Part shown: positions 10,103 through 20,360 of the stretch, piece after piece
How the letters are laid out: each line of letters begins with the position of its first letter
Position numbering within the stretch: the first letter of the stretch is position 1
Assembly (NCBI GenBank): GCA_963576725.1
Contig: OY755243.1
Span: forward strand, 41,215,243 to 41,279,242
Direction of reading: 5' to 3'
Length of the DNA: 64,000 nt
Source of the DNA: Azorinus chamasolen
Taxonomy: Eukaryota > Mollusca > Bivalvia > Cardiida > Solecurtidae
Made by a program: the position numbers and the translations under genes
The notes under the pieces: generated by a model
The model's input: only the letters and a program-made list of their open reading frames with translations
The model's database searches: none
Told to the model about the DNA's origin: nothing

Positions 10103-10182
10103 AGACAGATTGCAACATAATGCAGGATGGAAGTTATGTAGAAAGTTCCTATGGGAGCTTTTTGGAGGACTCCTATCCTATG
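10094..10182 (+). mobile_element. D2 element fragment
   Basis: ATAATGCAGGATGGAAG and GTAGAAAGTTCCTATGGGAGC, cut off by the A-type element that follows. Confidence 0.45.
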
Positions 10183-10409
10183 GTAACCCATTCCCTCATA
10201 GGCTATTTTTAGATCCAACCTCTGAATAAATCTACCCAAAAGGAGCATTAACTAGAGAAAAGGAGTATTTTAGAATTTTGTAGTTTGAAACCATTGTGAT
10301 AAATAGAGCATTTGCTCCTATAGGAGCAAATGCTCTATTTATCACAATGGTTTCAACAGGTGACTTTTGCAGAGGCGTCAAAAGGTGTCACTATGAGGAA
10401 ATGGGTTAA
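10183..10409 (+). mobile_element. TTAA-A type MITE
   Basis: TAACCCATTCCCTCATAGG start, full GAGCATTTGCTCC-TATA-GGAGCAAATGCTC palindrome, GAGGAAATGGGTTAA end. Confidence 0.85.
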
Positions 10410-10491
10410 GAAGCCACTTGACTTGACTTGCCAACAGGTAGCATATTGAACACTAGCACAAAGTCCATGAAAAAATGTCTGGCAAAAGGAG

Positions 10492-10753
10492 TTAACCCTT
10501 TCCTCCATGTAAGGGCCTTTTTACGCCTTTGTAAAGAATAATGACACCATGAATTTTTGTTTATAGCTGAATTTTTATAATGGGATATGAACACAGAAGT
10601 TTTGGTATTGGAAGAAACTTTGAGTTAGATCTATCATAATTTCATAGGCAAATAACGTAGACCCAGATCAGATATTTCCCACACTAGTCGTCAGATCTGG
10701 GTCTACTCTGTTTAGAAAGGGGTGAAAAGCATCTGCATGAGGGAAAGGGTTAA
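10492..10753 (+). mobile_element. TTAA-C type MITE
   Basis: TTAACCCTTTCCTCCATG start, CACCATGAATTTTTGTTTATAG body, GTAGACCCAGATCAG and CAGATCTGGGTCTACTC arms with a diverged centre, GAGGGAAAGGGTTAA end. Confidence 0.7.
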
Positions 10754-10773
10754 AGAACATTTACCCTGCTTAA

Positions 10774-11027
10774 TTAACCTTTTCCTTTATATTAACATGT
10801 TTTATGCATTTGCAAACCGAGTAGACCTATATCAGACGGCTCCTATAGGAGCCGTCTCCGTCTGATCAGAGTCTGCTCTGTTTGCTAATGGAATTGGATA
10901 GATAGGTTTCTTTACTTTCTAAAATGGGTACAATGGTCCCCCTCCATATCTCTGTATAACTATGTTGGGTATGAATATTCAGTAGGTATTGAAAGTTGGA
11001 CTAAATATAGAACAGGGAAAGGGTTAA
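10774..11027 (-). mobile_element. TTAA-B type MITE
   Basis: TTAACCTTTTCCTTTATAT start, arms TATCAGACGG / CCGTCTGATCAGAG, TCCTATAGGA core, ATATAGAACAGGGAAAGGG end with TTAA. Confidence 0.8.
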
Positions 11028-11114
11028 CCTTAACTTCTCAATGTCTAATGTTCCACCTAGTTGTTGAGAAGATTATCATTTAGCCTGCCTTTAGTAACGG
11101 TCCTCTCCTTCATA

Positions 11115-11343
11115 CAACAGTGTACCTCATAGAGACACCTTTTGCATAGAGTGTAGACCCAGATCAGGCAGCTCCTGTAGCTGCCATCTGATCAGGGTTT
11201 GCTCTGTTTGCTTATGGAACAATGCAGATCTTATTCTACAATTTCTGCCAAAAATCCTGTGTTCATGTGCAGCTATAAAAATCATCTAATTCGGATTCAC
11301 TGTGTCTTTATTTTCTCCATGAATATTTATGCAGTAGAGGATT
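11115..11343 (-). mobile_element. TTAA-C type MITE, eroded ends
   Basis: GTAGACCCAGATCAGGCAG arm, CTCCTGTAG centre, ATCAGGGTTTGCTCTGTTTGC arm, CATGAATATTTATGCAGTAG end. Confidence 0.65.
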
Positions 11344-11389
11344 AATGTAATTTGGTAAATTTACCAGTTTCAACACTATTTCCTAATAC

Positions 11390-11566
11390 AGTAAAACCAA
11401 ACTAATGCGACCACTTAATAAACAACCTATGGCGTCGTTTGAAAGCAGGTGGTTGCTTAATGCAGGAAGAGAGTAATAACTTCCGTCCTGCATTAAGCTA
11501 CCACCTGCCTCTGGCATCAAGAATTATGCCCCTTTTTGTGGTCGCATAAGAGGGGTTCTACTGTAT
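11390..11566 (+). mobile_element. D2 type element
   Basis: TACAGTAAAACCAAACTAATG start; GCAGGTGGTTGCTTAATGCAGG facing CCTGCATTAAGCTACCACCTGC; GGGGTTCTACTGTA end with TA flanks. Confidence 0.75.
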
Positions 11567-11708
11567 TTTATGACCTTTGCAAGAGTTTAGATCCAGATGA
11601 GAACTAACTCAGCATCTCATCAGGATCACTACTGTATGACACACTGACATTGGTTTTTAAGAGAAATAGAAAAAAAAAAGTATTTTCAGGTTTGAAACAA
11701 AAAGTTAT

Positions 11709-11925
11709 CTAACACATTCCCTCATATTGACGCCTCTGTAAAAGTCACTTTTTGACATCATTGTGATAAATAGAGCATTTGAACCTATGGAGCAAATGCT
11801 CTATTTATTACAATGGTTTCAAAACAACGCAATTCTAAAATTTCCCTTTTTTAATAAATGCTCCTTTTCAGTAGATTTATTCAAATAGGCTGGGTTGGAA
11901 ATTAGTCTATGAGGAAATAGGTTAA
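11709..11925 (-). mobile_element. TTAA-A type MITE
   Basis: CTAACACATTCCCTCATATTG start, GAGCATTTGAACC-TATG-GAGCAAATGCTC palindrome, TATGAGGAAATAGGTTAA end. Confidence 0.8.
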
Positions 11926-12156
11926 TAATTCTGAAATGGTTAATTTGTACACAAATGTTATAATTTATGCTTGCATTATAAAATTGTGGGAATATCCTTG
12001 ATACACTTAGATACTTTGCCTGCTGAAATATTGTATCACAACCCAAAATGGGTCAAAATGGGTCAACTTCTCAATTGTTCTCAATTGTTTAAGTGTCAAC
12101 ATAGATGCCAAGTTACTCCCCATCTCATCTGGATCTGTACTGTACAGATAATCCCT

Positions 12157-12190
12157 CCCCCCCCCCCCCCACCCCCCACACACACACACC
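12157..12190. repeat. Poly-C and CA simple repeat
   Basis: C14, A, C6, then ACACACACACACACC. The open frames over it are artefacts. Confidence 0.9.
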
Positions 12191-12264
12191 GGGCACCATA
12201 CCCCCACTGACGCTGTGTTTATACTAACAGCTGGAAAATGTAATGTGGGCCATTTAATATGTCA

Positions 12265-12425
12265 AATTAATCCTTCAATTGCTAAATATGCAAAGTGGAA
12301 TGTTCCATCAGTGTTTAACAATGGAGTCCATTCAGTATGAAAGGGTATAAGAGAGGAGTGTGAATGACAAACAGTGCACACCCTGATCGGAGGTCTGGTC
12401 TAGATCTACAGTTTGAAAATGCTAA
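12265..12425 (+). mobile_element. E2-type MITE fragment with an empty TTAA site
   Basis: GTGGAATGTTCCATCAGTGT, then TTAA at 12315-12318 and CAATGGAGTCCATTCAGTATG; GTGCACACCCTGATCGGAGG hairpin arm. In the copies near 33086 and 33495 the equivalent TTAA is occupied. Confidence 0.6.
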
Positions 12426-12654
12426 TTAACCCATTCCTCCATAGGCTATTTTTAGACCTTGCCACTTTGAATGAATCTACCCAAAAGGAGCATTTACTAG
12501 AGAAAAGTAATATTTTAGAATTTTGTAGTTTGAAACCATTGTGATAAATAGAGCATTTGCTCCTATAGGAGCAAATGCTCTATTTATCACAATGGTTTCA
12601 ACAGGTGATTTTTACAGAGGCGTAGAAAGGAGTATTTATGAAGGAAAGGGTTAA
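12426..12654 (+). mobile_element. TTAA-A type MITE
   Basis: TTAACCCATTCCTCCATAGG start, complete GAGCATTTGCTCC-TATA-GGAGC palindrome, GAAGGAAAGGGTTAA end. Confidence 0.85.
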
Positions 12655-13066
12655 CTTGTTTCCTGCATTCAAAGGGTTAATGTTGATTCTTATCAAACTC
12701 TCTCAACATGCAATTTTCACTTGTTTTTCTTTGGTCATAATTGGATGCCTTCTTACTGATTTTTTTTTGTAGCATATCTTTGGCTTTATGATGGTTACTC
12801 ATTATCACATTTCATTTTTCTGTGTATTTCTGTGGAGTATGTTTATCTATGATCAAAATGTTTTACATCATAATTAAATAGCCCCAGGCTTTCAAACATG
12901 TTAATAAATTCATGAAACATTGGGTAACATAATTGGTTTGTATTTTTTCAGGAAATTTCATTTAACAAATCAAATAATAATCTGGTTTTGGGAGGAAAAC
13001 TGATATATTTCAGTCTTAAGAGAAGGATATTGGAATAAGATTTATTTTTTAAACAGTGCGGAAACC
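12655..13066 (+). other. Upstream region of ST1
   Basis: Free of recognised repeats. It should hold the promoter and 5' UTR of ST1. TATATTTCAG near 13000-13010 could be an acceptor for a 5' UTR exon. No clear TATA box can be defended. Confidence 0.35.
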
Positions 13067-13115
13067 ATGGAGATAAGATGTAGATGGGTAGCTGTAATGT
13101 TGATTGTTATCTTAT
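13067..13115 (+). CDS. ST1 exon 1: signal anchor of carbohydrate sulfotransferase
   Basis: ATG in a good context (AAACCATGG) codes MEIRCRWVAVMLIVIL plus one base before donor GTAAGT. Joined to exon 2 it gives VAVMLIVILFMTFWF, a single hydrophobic signal anchor after a short basic N-terminus, as in type II Golgi sulfotransferases. Its length (49 nt, 16 codons plus 1) equals that of ST2 exon 1, which supports common origin and the start choice. Confidence 0.78.
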
Positions 13116-13135
13116 GTAAGTATTTTTCTATTGTA

Positions 13136-13613
13136 TTAACTCTTTACGGTACCCTATGAATATTCATGTAAGAAGTAATGTCATCATGCATATTAAGAAG
13201 CTGTATTTTTATAATAGCATATGAACAAAGGAATATTTAACCCATTCCCTCATAGGCTATTTTTAGATACAACCACTGAATAAATCTACAGAAAAGGAGC
13301 ATTAACTAGAGAAAAGGAAAATTTTGTAGTTTGAAGCCATTGTGATAAATAGAGCATTTGCTCCTATAGGAACAAATGCTCTATTTATCACAATGGTTTC
13401 AACAGGTGACTTTTACAGAGGCATAGAAGGGCGTAGTTATGGAGGAATGGGTTAATCAAGGCAGAAAGTGCAGAATCAGTTCTGTATTGTGTCATAAGCA
13501 AACATAGCAGGCCCTGATCAGATGGCTCCTACCATAGCCATGTGATCTGGGTCTACTCTGTTTGCAATAGTGTAGAAAGACATATTTATGGGGTGAAGGT
13601 TAAATTGATAATT
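13136..13613 (+). mobile_element. TTAA-C type MITE split by an A-type MITE (ST1 intron 1)
   Basis: TTAACTCTTTACGGTACCC start and TATGAATATTCATGTAAG; the left half ends GGAATATTTAA at 13240. The right half resumes after 13455 with GGCAGAAAGTGCAGAATCAG, AGCAGGCCCTGATCAGATGG, and ends GGGGTGAAGGTTAA. Confidence 0.8.
13237..13455 (+). mobile_element. TTAA-A type MITE nested in C
   Basis: TTAA on both sides, CCCATTCCCTCATAGGC start, CTCCTATAGGA centre, GGAGGAATGGGTTAA end. The host reads straight through if this and one TTAA are removed. Confidence 0.85.
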
Positions 13614-13984
13614 TGTAGGACATACAGTAAATTGATACTTTATGTTTTCCATATATAAACCCATTGAATGTGGGAAATGAGTTTGTTGGCATATACAAAC
13701 AGAGCAGACCCACATCAGAGGATTTGTTGGTCTGCAGATTTTGCAGCATTTATAATCCAAAATCCTCTTGCAGATTTAATCTCTTCATACTCAGAAATAT
13801 ACTCCTCAGTGTCAAAATGTTAATCTATTTGGATCCTGACAAGATGCAAACTTACATGGTGTCTAGGCTGGCCCCAAACACTTTGAAAAGGTCATTATAA
13901 ATTGGTCCATAGTTGGGGGGAAAAAGTTTGTACTGAAATAAACTCGAGTATTCATTTAGACAAACTTGGGTAAAAAATTGAGAC

Positions 13985-14350
13985 CCAGATCAAATGACCC
14001 CTGAAAGGGTCATTTGTTTAGTGTCCACACTATCTGCTACTATGTCAGTCTAATTTAAACCTTTACTCCATGAAAATTCATGTTAGAAATATTGACATCA
14101 TGAATATTAATTATATTAATGGCTATAAAAGCACAATGGACACAGGAATTTTTGGCCATGGCAGAAACTTTAGAATCATATCTATATTATATCGTAAGCA
14201 TAAAGAGCTACAGTAGCCGTCTGATCTGGGTCTTCTCTGCAAAGGCATCGAAAGACGTAAAAGGTTAAAGCTATCAAAATGATGCCTACTTTAATCATTC
14301 AGTGTACAAATCTGTGGAGAGGGGAGCTTTGATGTCGAAATACTTGGGAT
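13985..14350 (+). mobile_element. H-type hairpin element split by a C-type MITE
   Basis: GACCCAGATCAAATGACCCC facing GGGTCATTTG, CTACTATGTCAGTCTAATTTAA, interruption, then TTAAAGCTATCAAAATGATG and GTGGAGAGGGGAGC. Confidence 0.55.
14055..14268 (+). mobile_element. TTAA-C type MITE nested in H
   Basis: TTAAACCTTTACTCCATG start, GGCCATGGCAGAAAC body, right hairpin arm only, GTAAAAGGTTAA end. Confidence 0.7.
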
Positions 14351-14360
14351 GATGAGTGTG

Positions 14361-14577
14361 TTAACCCATATCCTCATATTGACACCTCTGTTAAAGCCAC
14401 ATTTTGAAACCAGTGTGATAAATAGAGCATTTGCTCCATAGGTGCAAATGCTCTATTTATTACAACGGTTTCAAAACTATGCAATTTCCAAAGTTTCCTT
14501 TTCTCCAGTAAATGCCCTTTCGGTAGATTTATTCAAAGAGGTTGGGTCTAAAAATAGCCTATGAGGGAATGGGTTAA
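14361..14577 (-). mobile_element. TTAA-A type MITE
   Basis: TTAACCCATATCCTCATATTG start, GAGCATTTGCTCC-ATA-GGTGCAAATGCTC palindrome, TATGAGGGAATGGGTTAA end. Confidence 0.85.
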
Positions 14578-14787
14578 ACTGTTAGCATGCTATGTAGAAC
14601 ATGCCAATAATTTGTCTTGTGTACATAATGTTATTTACTTATGTACTTTTCTACTACAATGATGATGATGAAGATGATGATAATAGTCAGAGTGCAAACA
14701 GACTGATGTATCTATCAAAATATAAGTAAAATATTTGTCTGGAAAAACGGTCTTCAGTTACAATTTTCAGAAACATTTTTCTTATAT

Positions 14788-15031
14788 TTCCCTTTCCCTG
14801 TTCAATATTATGTTAAGAAATTATGACATCATGAATATCTATTAGCTGAAGTTTTTTAATGTAAACCTTTAATGAGAAGTTTTTGCTGTGACAAAAATGG
14901 CAGAATCAGATCTATATCATGTCAAAGGCAAACAGAGCAGATCCTATAGCAACTTCTATAGGAGCCATCTGATCTGGGTCTACTCTGTTTGCAAATGCGT
15001 GAAAACACTTTTATGTCAAGGAAAAGGTTAA
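14788..15031 (+). mobile_element. C2-type MITE
   Basis: CCCTTTCCCTGTTCAATATT start, ATGACATCATGAATATC body, ATCTGATCTGGGTCTACTC right arm, AAGGAAAAGGTTAA end. Confidence 0.75.
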
Positions 15032-15181
15032 AATAAAATTCCTCTCATTCTTGCAAACATATTTTCAAAGTTTCAAATGGTTTGGATCCTGATTAGACAC
15101 CCCATTGTGCAGCTGAGAAAGTTCACAAACTGTTTGCATAGATAGTCACTGTTTTGCTGCTTGTGTGCAGTCATATGGTTT

Positions 15182-15408
15182 TTTCCACCATAAATACGCC
15201 TTTCTACGCCTCTGTAAAAGTCACCTGTTGAAACCATTGTGATAAATAGAGCATTTGCTCCTATAGGAGCAAAATTTATGCTCTATTTATCACAACGGTT
15301 TCAAAAGACAAAATTCTAAAATTTTCCTTTTCTTTAGTTAATGCTCCTTTTGGGTAGATTTATTCAAAGAGGTTGGGTAAAAAAATAGCCTATGGAGGAA
15401 TGGGTTAA
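15182..15408 (-). mobile_element. TTAA-A type MITE
   Basis: Start CCACCATAAATACGCCTTTC, palindrome GAGCATTTGCTCC-TATA-GGAGCAAAATTTATGCTC with a small insertion, GGAGGAATGGGTTAA end. It finishes 45 bp before the acceptor of ST1 exon 2. Confidence 0.82.
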
Positions 15409-15453
15409 AAATATTGGGTTTTTTTTAAAAAAAAAAATCCTTTTATTTTTCAG

Positions 15454-16826
15454 TTATGACATTCTGGTTCAGTGCACATTTTGAGAATTGGTCCACTGAA
15501 GACCTATCCCCAGAGGAATCATTCATACTAGATGGAGACTTTGACCCGTCCGTAGATGTTTTTGAGTCTTTGCAGATAGACATCATTACACAGCTAGGTG
15601 ACGAGCCATACAATGTATACTCCACAAGTACAGCATCTCCCTCAGATAATCTGTATTACACAAAATCATATGAAACAGGAAGAAGTGAATCTACAACCCA
15701 AGACTGGTCTAACTGGTGGAACAAGATTAAAACAACAGGACAAACAAGTTGGAAATCAACAACAAGTGCCTATAATATAAAGTGGCCTTGGAAAAAAGCA
15801 GATAATCAATATGAGACCCAAGATGGAGTAACTGGGCAAAGTATAGCAAATAATGATCATAAAAGCCTGTTGTCAAGAATATTAACAACAAGAAAGCAAT
15901 TTGACTTTTATAATACAGACTCAAGTTCAACAGAACCATCAACAACGGGGAGGAGAAATATTGACTACTTTTCTACCGAGTCGACAACTTTTTCAGATAA
16001 AACTGCGCCTTCAGCTGCGTGGAAGAAGAATGGTTATTCAACAGATTCAGCTACTGGTGATCAAGAAAGCGATGAACAATTTGATAAAGATTTTCCAGCA
16101 ATTTCAGATTATTGGGCATCTGAAACATCGACAAGACAAGATATTTATCCTTCAACAATTTCATTTAGAGAACTAGATAATAATGTTGGATATGCTCTGC
16201 CATCTGGAGAAATTGACTCATCTGAAAATAGTCTTTCCAAGGTTCAAGTGGATGAAGGATTTTTAACTATGGAGAAAGAAACACAAAGTAGTGCAGATAT
16301 ATATCAAGATACTGTTAAGATTGAGACAGAAAGTTTGCCTGCCATTAGCGCAAGTGATGGTTTGAATGCACAAGAAACTAACTCTGAAAATAGTGTCTCA
16401 GGTCTTATTGCTAATAGTATTGATATTGATATTTTGCCTCTCATAAATGATACTGATGTTGCATTAAATCAAGAGCATTTGTCTGAATATAGCACAAATG
16501 AGGGAAATGATGTTTTAAATCAAGAGCGCTTGTCTGAATATGGCACAGATGAAGGAAATGATGTAAATCAAGAGCTTTTGTCTGAACATAGCATAAATGG
16601 AGGTGTTGTTGCTTTAAATCAAGAGCCCTTATCTGAAATTAGCCTAAACGGAGATGAGGTTGCTTTAAATCAAGAGCTTTTGTTGGAAAATAGCATTAAG
16701 GATGGTTCTTCAGAACAAGAGTATCCATTTGGAAGTATGTCAGTATCAGCAGCAGATAGCAGTACAGGAAATCAAGAAGCTGAGATAAAAACAGCAGAGG
16801 ATGATGATGAGCAACAGTCACTACAG
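15454..16826 (+). CDS. ST1 exon 2: anchor end and very long S/T/E-rich stem
   Basis: Acceptor TTTATTTTTCAG. The first base pair completes a Phe codon and the frame runs open to 16877. I place the donor after CAG at 16826 (CAG|GTTCAA) because exon 3 begins in phase 0 in both paralogues; it is a weak donor and other phase-0 choices exist slightly downstream. The exon codes FMTFWFSAHFENWSTED... and then about 450 residues rich in Ser, Thr, Asp, Glu, Asn and Gln with almost no Cys and no known fold, i.e. a disordered, probably O-glycosylated luminal stem. In ST2 the same exon is 37 codons. Five repeats of about 17 residues lie near its end. Confidence 0.75.
16455..16713 (+). repeat. Five in-frame coding repeats in the ST1 stem
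   Basis: Repeats of 48-54 bp code variants of ALNQEHLSEYSTNEGNDV (residues about 351-437). NQE and L-S/L-E are the most conserved positions. They expand the stem in frame. Confidence 0.85.
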
Positions 16827-16914
16827 GTTCAAAACTTTTCATTAGTTACAAATGTTGTCTATGGTAACTACATGTAAAATCTCGCTGATATAATCACTCA
16901 AAAGAAGTATAATT

Positions 16915-17130
16915 CTGGATTTTTAGTTTGTCTATGTTTAGAAGAAAAGAAAAAAGCTATTGTCCCAATTCCAGCATCCACATTGTCACCATCATTGTTG
17001 TCTTCTGGAAACTTTAAAATTGGCTAATACTTCTTTCTTTACTATTCATGTACATCTTATGAAACTTGTCACACAATTGTTCACCATCACAAGGGCTACA
17101 ATTGAATAGATGAGCATTGGCACTGGCATG
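16915..17130 (+). repeat. Dispersed bivalve-type repeat, copy 1
   Basis: AAGAAAAAAGCTATTGTCCC, TTGTCACCATCATTGTTGTC, TTGGCTAATACTTC and TTCACCATCACAAGGGCTA are shared with copy 2 at 17615-17783. It starts soon after ST1 exon 2. Confidence 0.6.
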
Positions 17131-17530
17131 CACTGCTCTTGTTAAAACAGGTGGTATCTTAACCCTTTTCTCCATGAATACATCTTTCTACGCCTCTGTA
17201 ATAGTCACATCTTGAAACCATTGTGATAAATCGAGCATTTGCTCCTATGGAGCAAATGCTCTGTTTATCACAATGGTTTCAAAACTACAAAATTCTAAAA
17301 ACATTCCTTTTCTCTAGCTAACGCTCCTTTTTAGTAGATTAATCCAAAGAGGCTGGGTCTAGAAATAGCCTATGGAGGAAAGGGTTAATACAGGACAAAG
17401 TTATGTAGAAATCTGCTATAGGAGCTTTTTGCATTACTTTTGTCCTGCATTAAGCAACCACCTGCTTTTACAGACTTCTATCTTAATAAATTATGTGGTT
17501 ACATTGGCGAGACTTTACTGTACATACCAG
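17131..17530 (+). mobile_element. D2 element split by an A-type MITE
   Basis: Left arm AAACAGGTGGTATCTTAA, then after the insert TTAATACAGGACAAAG, centre CTATAGGAGC, right arm TCCTGCATTAAGCAACCACC plus TGC, end ACTTTACTGTA. The insert occupies the TTAA of the left arm. Confidence 0.75.
17159..17398 (-). mobile_element. TTAA-A type MITE nested in D2
   Basis: TTAACCCTTTTCTCCATG start, GAGCATTTGCTCC-TATG-GAGC palindrome, GGAGGAAAGGGTTAA end. Confidence 0.85.
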
Positions 17531-17614
17531 GTATTAACATTAACTCTAAATATTCAGACATCAAATTTCACCTCCCTATTGCTTTGTAAAGCTGAATACT
17601 GTACTTAAATTTTG

Positions 17615-17783
17615 CTCCATTTTTAGCTCGTCTGTTTTTCAAAGAAACAAATACGAGCTATTGTCATACCGGTAACTCCAGTGTCCGCATTGTTGTTGTT
17701 GTACCAAACTTTAAGGTTGGCTATTTCTTCTTTACTTTATGTGTAAATCTTCATATACTTGTTCACCGTCACAAGGGCTAGAA
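17615..17783 (+). repeat. Dispersed bivalve-type repeat, copy 2
   Basis: TTTTAGCTCGTCTGTTTTTC start, then TACGAGCTATTGTCATACCG and TTCACCGTCACAAGGGCTAG, parallel to 16915-17130. Confidence 0.6.
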
Positions 17784-17980
17784 TTAACTCTTTGCACGCT
17801 AGCGGCGAAACTGTGATTACCTATGCAAACAGTTTGGATCCAGATGAGACGCCGCATGATGCGGCATCTCATCAGGATCCAAACTGTTTGTAACCTTGAC
17901 CACATTTTTGCAAAGAAAGCAGACGACAATTGTTGCAGACGAAAAATTACTTAGCGACGAGTTAGCGTGCAAAGAGTTAA
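17784..17980 (+). mobile_element. TTAA-F type MITE
   Basis: TTAACTCTTTGCACGCTAGC start mirrored by GTTAGCGTGCAAAGAGTTAA. The near-perfect centre is GATGAGACGCCGCATGATGC facing GCGGCATCTCATC, within CAAACAGTTTGGATCC arms. It lacks the CTCC/GGAG core of the other families. Confidence 0.85.
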
Positions 17981-18202
17981 ACAGATACACATTGGCACCC
18001 TCATGCAGTACTCTTTGAATTAGACTAACATTATAGCAAACAGTATAGACTCCAATCAGACTTCTCCATCATGAGTCGTTTGATCTGACTCTGCACTATT
18101 TGTGTAAGTTGTGGCAAATCACTAGTGCCATTTCCTCGTACCAGTAATAGCAGACTTTGTATATTTCTAAGAACAGAAATGATCTCAGTACATTATATGC
18201 CT

Positions 18203-18431
18203 TTAACCCATTCCCTCATATTGATGCCTTTTGACGCCTCTGCAAAAGTCACCTGTTGAAACCATTGTGATAAATAGAGCATTTGCTCCTATAGGAGCAA
18301 ATACTCTATTTATCACAATGGTTTCAAACTACAAAATTCTTAAATTTTCCTTATTTCTAGTTAATGCTCCTTTTCGGTAGATTTACTCAAAGTGGTTGTA
18401 TCTAAAAATAGCATATGAGGTAATGGGTTAA
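18203..18431 (-). mobile_element. TTAA-A type MITE
   Basis: TTAACCCATTCCCTCATATTG start, GAGCATTTGCTCC-TATA-GGAGC palindrome, TATGAGGTAATGGGTTAA end. It finishes 96 bp before the acceptor of ST1 exon 3. Confidence 0.85.
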
Positions 18432-18527
18432 TACCTTATAAGGATAAATGTTTGGATTGCTGAAACCAGTTTGCTAACAACTGAAGTGCCAGATGAGAGG
18501 TCTCTAACACTTTATTGTACTTTTCAG

Positions 18528-19286
18528 ACAATACTTTCAACAATGAGGACATACAAAAACCAAATTCAACAGAGATGTCTTGACCTTAAAAAGGCAGGTG
18601 TGTTGAATTACACTGATAGTAAAATCAACCCAGATGCAACGAAAGATGTATACCTTATGGTGTCTGATAAGTACAAATTTATGGGCTGTAAAGCTGCAAA
18701 GGTGGGTGGAACCAATCTTCAGCGACTCGTATATGCCCTTGAAAATAACATCACTGATGCAGCTGCACTTCCTCAAAGTTTTGCGAGAAAACACTCAGTG
18801 CCAATGATGCTAGAACACAAAACGCATCAAACCGAACGGCTGAACAGTTACACAAAATTCATGATTTTCCGTGACCCTTTAGAACGAATTGTATCTGCAT
18901 TTAGAGATGAAAAGCCCTTCACATTTTTTGAAAACACTAAGCCTACCTTTTTAGAGTATTTGCATAAATTGGTAACTATGGACACTTTACCAACTGTACG
19001 ACCCTGGAGGGAGATCTGGAAATTGTGCAATCCCTGTGAGATTGACTATGATTATATTCTACCTATTTCTATGTACACTGAAGGAATATCAGCTATTCTT
19101 TCAGACTTACATGTACCCAGTGTTCATTTTCCGACGAGAGAAGAGACAAATTATGAATCAAAAAGCAGTGCAGAGGTGACAAAAGAATTTTATGCAAATG
19201 TACCCATTGATCTGCAAGAAATACTGAAGAGGAAATATGCCATTGATTACTATATTTTTCAAGGACATATCTATTTACATAATTAA
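18528..19286 (+). CDS. ST1 exon 3: HNK-1ST-type carbohydrate sulfotransferase domain
   Basis: Acceptor GTACTTTTCAG, stop TAA at 19284-19286; 252 residues. The PAPS 5'-phosphosulfate loop is KFMGCKAAKVGGTN (the conserved Lys is exon residue 58, protein about 532), matching YVPKVACTNW of CHST family members from memory. The 3'-phosphate loop is TKFMIFRDPLERIVSAF (Arg at about 589). WREIWKLCNPCEIDYDYI matches the C-x-P-C-x-I-x-Y-D segment of HNK-1ST / CHST8-14 enzymes. It is expected to transfer sulfate from PAPS to a glycan in the Golgi lumen; the acceptor cannot be read from sequence. The full protein is about 726 residues against roughly 300-400 usual, because of exon 2. Paralogue: 44437-45198. 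Confidence 0.88.
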   Translation, partial: TILSTMRTYKNQIQQRCLDLKKAGVLNYTDSKINPDATKDVYLMVSDKYKFMGCKAAKVGGTNLQRLVYALENNITDAAALPQSFARKHSVPMMLEHKTHQTERLNSYTKFMIFRDPLERIVSAFRDEKPFTFFENTKPTFLEYLHKLVTMDTLPTVRPWREIWKLCNPCEIDYDYILPISMYTEGISAILSDLHVPSVHFPTREETNYESKSSAEVTKEFYANVPIDLQEILKRKYAIDYYIFQGHIYLHN

Positions 19287-19329
19287 CTCCTAGTAGTAGG
19301 TTACATTAGAACCTCTCTATTATGGTCAC

Positions 19330-19665
19330 TTAACCCTTTACTTGTTCTATGTTCTTTCCAAATGTCATTACCTATTGAATATTAATGGAGAACATAGTTA
19401 TAATGGAATATGAAAGGTGGAGCATTGTAGCCATACTAGAAAGTAAAGAACGTGATCTATCAAATTCCATGAGCAAACAGAGCAGACCCTGATCAGACGT
19501 CTCCTATAGGAGCCGTCTGATCTGGGTCTTCTCTGTTTGCAAATCTATCAAATTCCATTAGCAAACAGCAGACCCTGATCAGACAGCTCCTATAGGAGCC
19601 ATCTGATCTGGGTCTGCTCTGTTTGTAAATGCGTGAAAATGTGTTTATATGATGGAAAGGGTTAA
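19330..19665 (+). mobile_element. TTAA-B type MITE with duplicated hairpin
   Basis: TTAACCCTTTACTTGTTC start. Two successive hairpins with TCCTATAGGA cores at about 19503 and 19589, each preceded by TATCAAATTCCAT and GCAAACAG. GGAAAGGGTTAA end. Confidence 0.85.
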
Positions 19666-19788
19666 TACAAGAGTTCATTAATATTCCTAGTTGGTTGGAT
19701 CTTACATGAATATACACAGTATATATTGGATATGTTAGTTGTAGTCATTTTGTACAAACTGATATTAAATGAGTCTTGGACAATGGTA

Positions 19789-20019
19789 TTAAACCCTTTC
19801 CTCCATAACTATGCCTTTCTACACCTCTGTAAAAGTCACTTTTTGAAACCCATTGTGATAAATAGAGCATTTGCTCCTAAGGAGCAAATGCTGTATTTAT
19901 CACAATGGTTTCAAAACTACAAAATTCTAAAATGTTCCTTTTCTGGAGTTAATACTCAGTTTCAGTAGATTTATTCAAAGAGGTTGGATCTAAAGATAGC
20001 CTTTGTGGGAATGGGTTAA
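19789..20019 (-). mobile_element. TTAA-A type MITE
   Basis: TTAAACCCTTTCCTCCATAAC start, GAGCATTTGCTCC-TAA-GGAGCAAATGC palindrome, GTGGGAATGGGTTAA end. Confidence 0.85.
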
Positions 20020-20360
20020 ACTAGCCTCTGGTGAGCTTAATAAGATTTTTCAAGACGAGTTTAATATCAGTTTGCACAAAATAATTACAAGCACAATATT
20101 CTTTTTATCACATAACTTATTTCGACTAAAAATGCCGTTTTTTTACAGGTCCTACATCTATATTTATTAATATTTCAACATGTTGTTATCAATGTTTCTA
20201 TGTGACGTTACAGCTTATATTAAACATGTATAATATAGAGAGATATGTGATGGCTTATTACATGTAACTCGAATACAAGGGAGATTCTGTGATAAAAAAT
20301 TCTATTCGGTAAAACACCACTAAACTGCAATTTTAATATAAGAGAATTTAGATCTTTTTA
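20020..20360. other. No recognised feature
   Basis: AT-rich intergenic sequence after ST1. I see no exon, repeat family or hairpin. Confidence 0.4.

Noticed and set aside
17784..17980. Hairpins as bacterial-type terminators
   Set aside because: Eukaryotic context, no T-run, and the hairpins lie inside MITEs.
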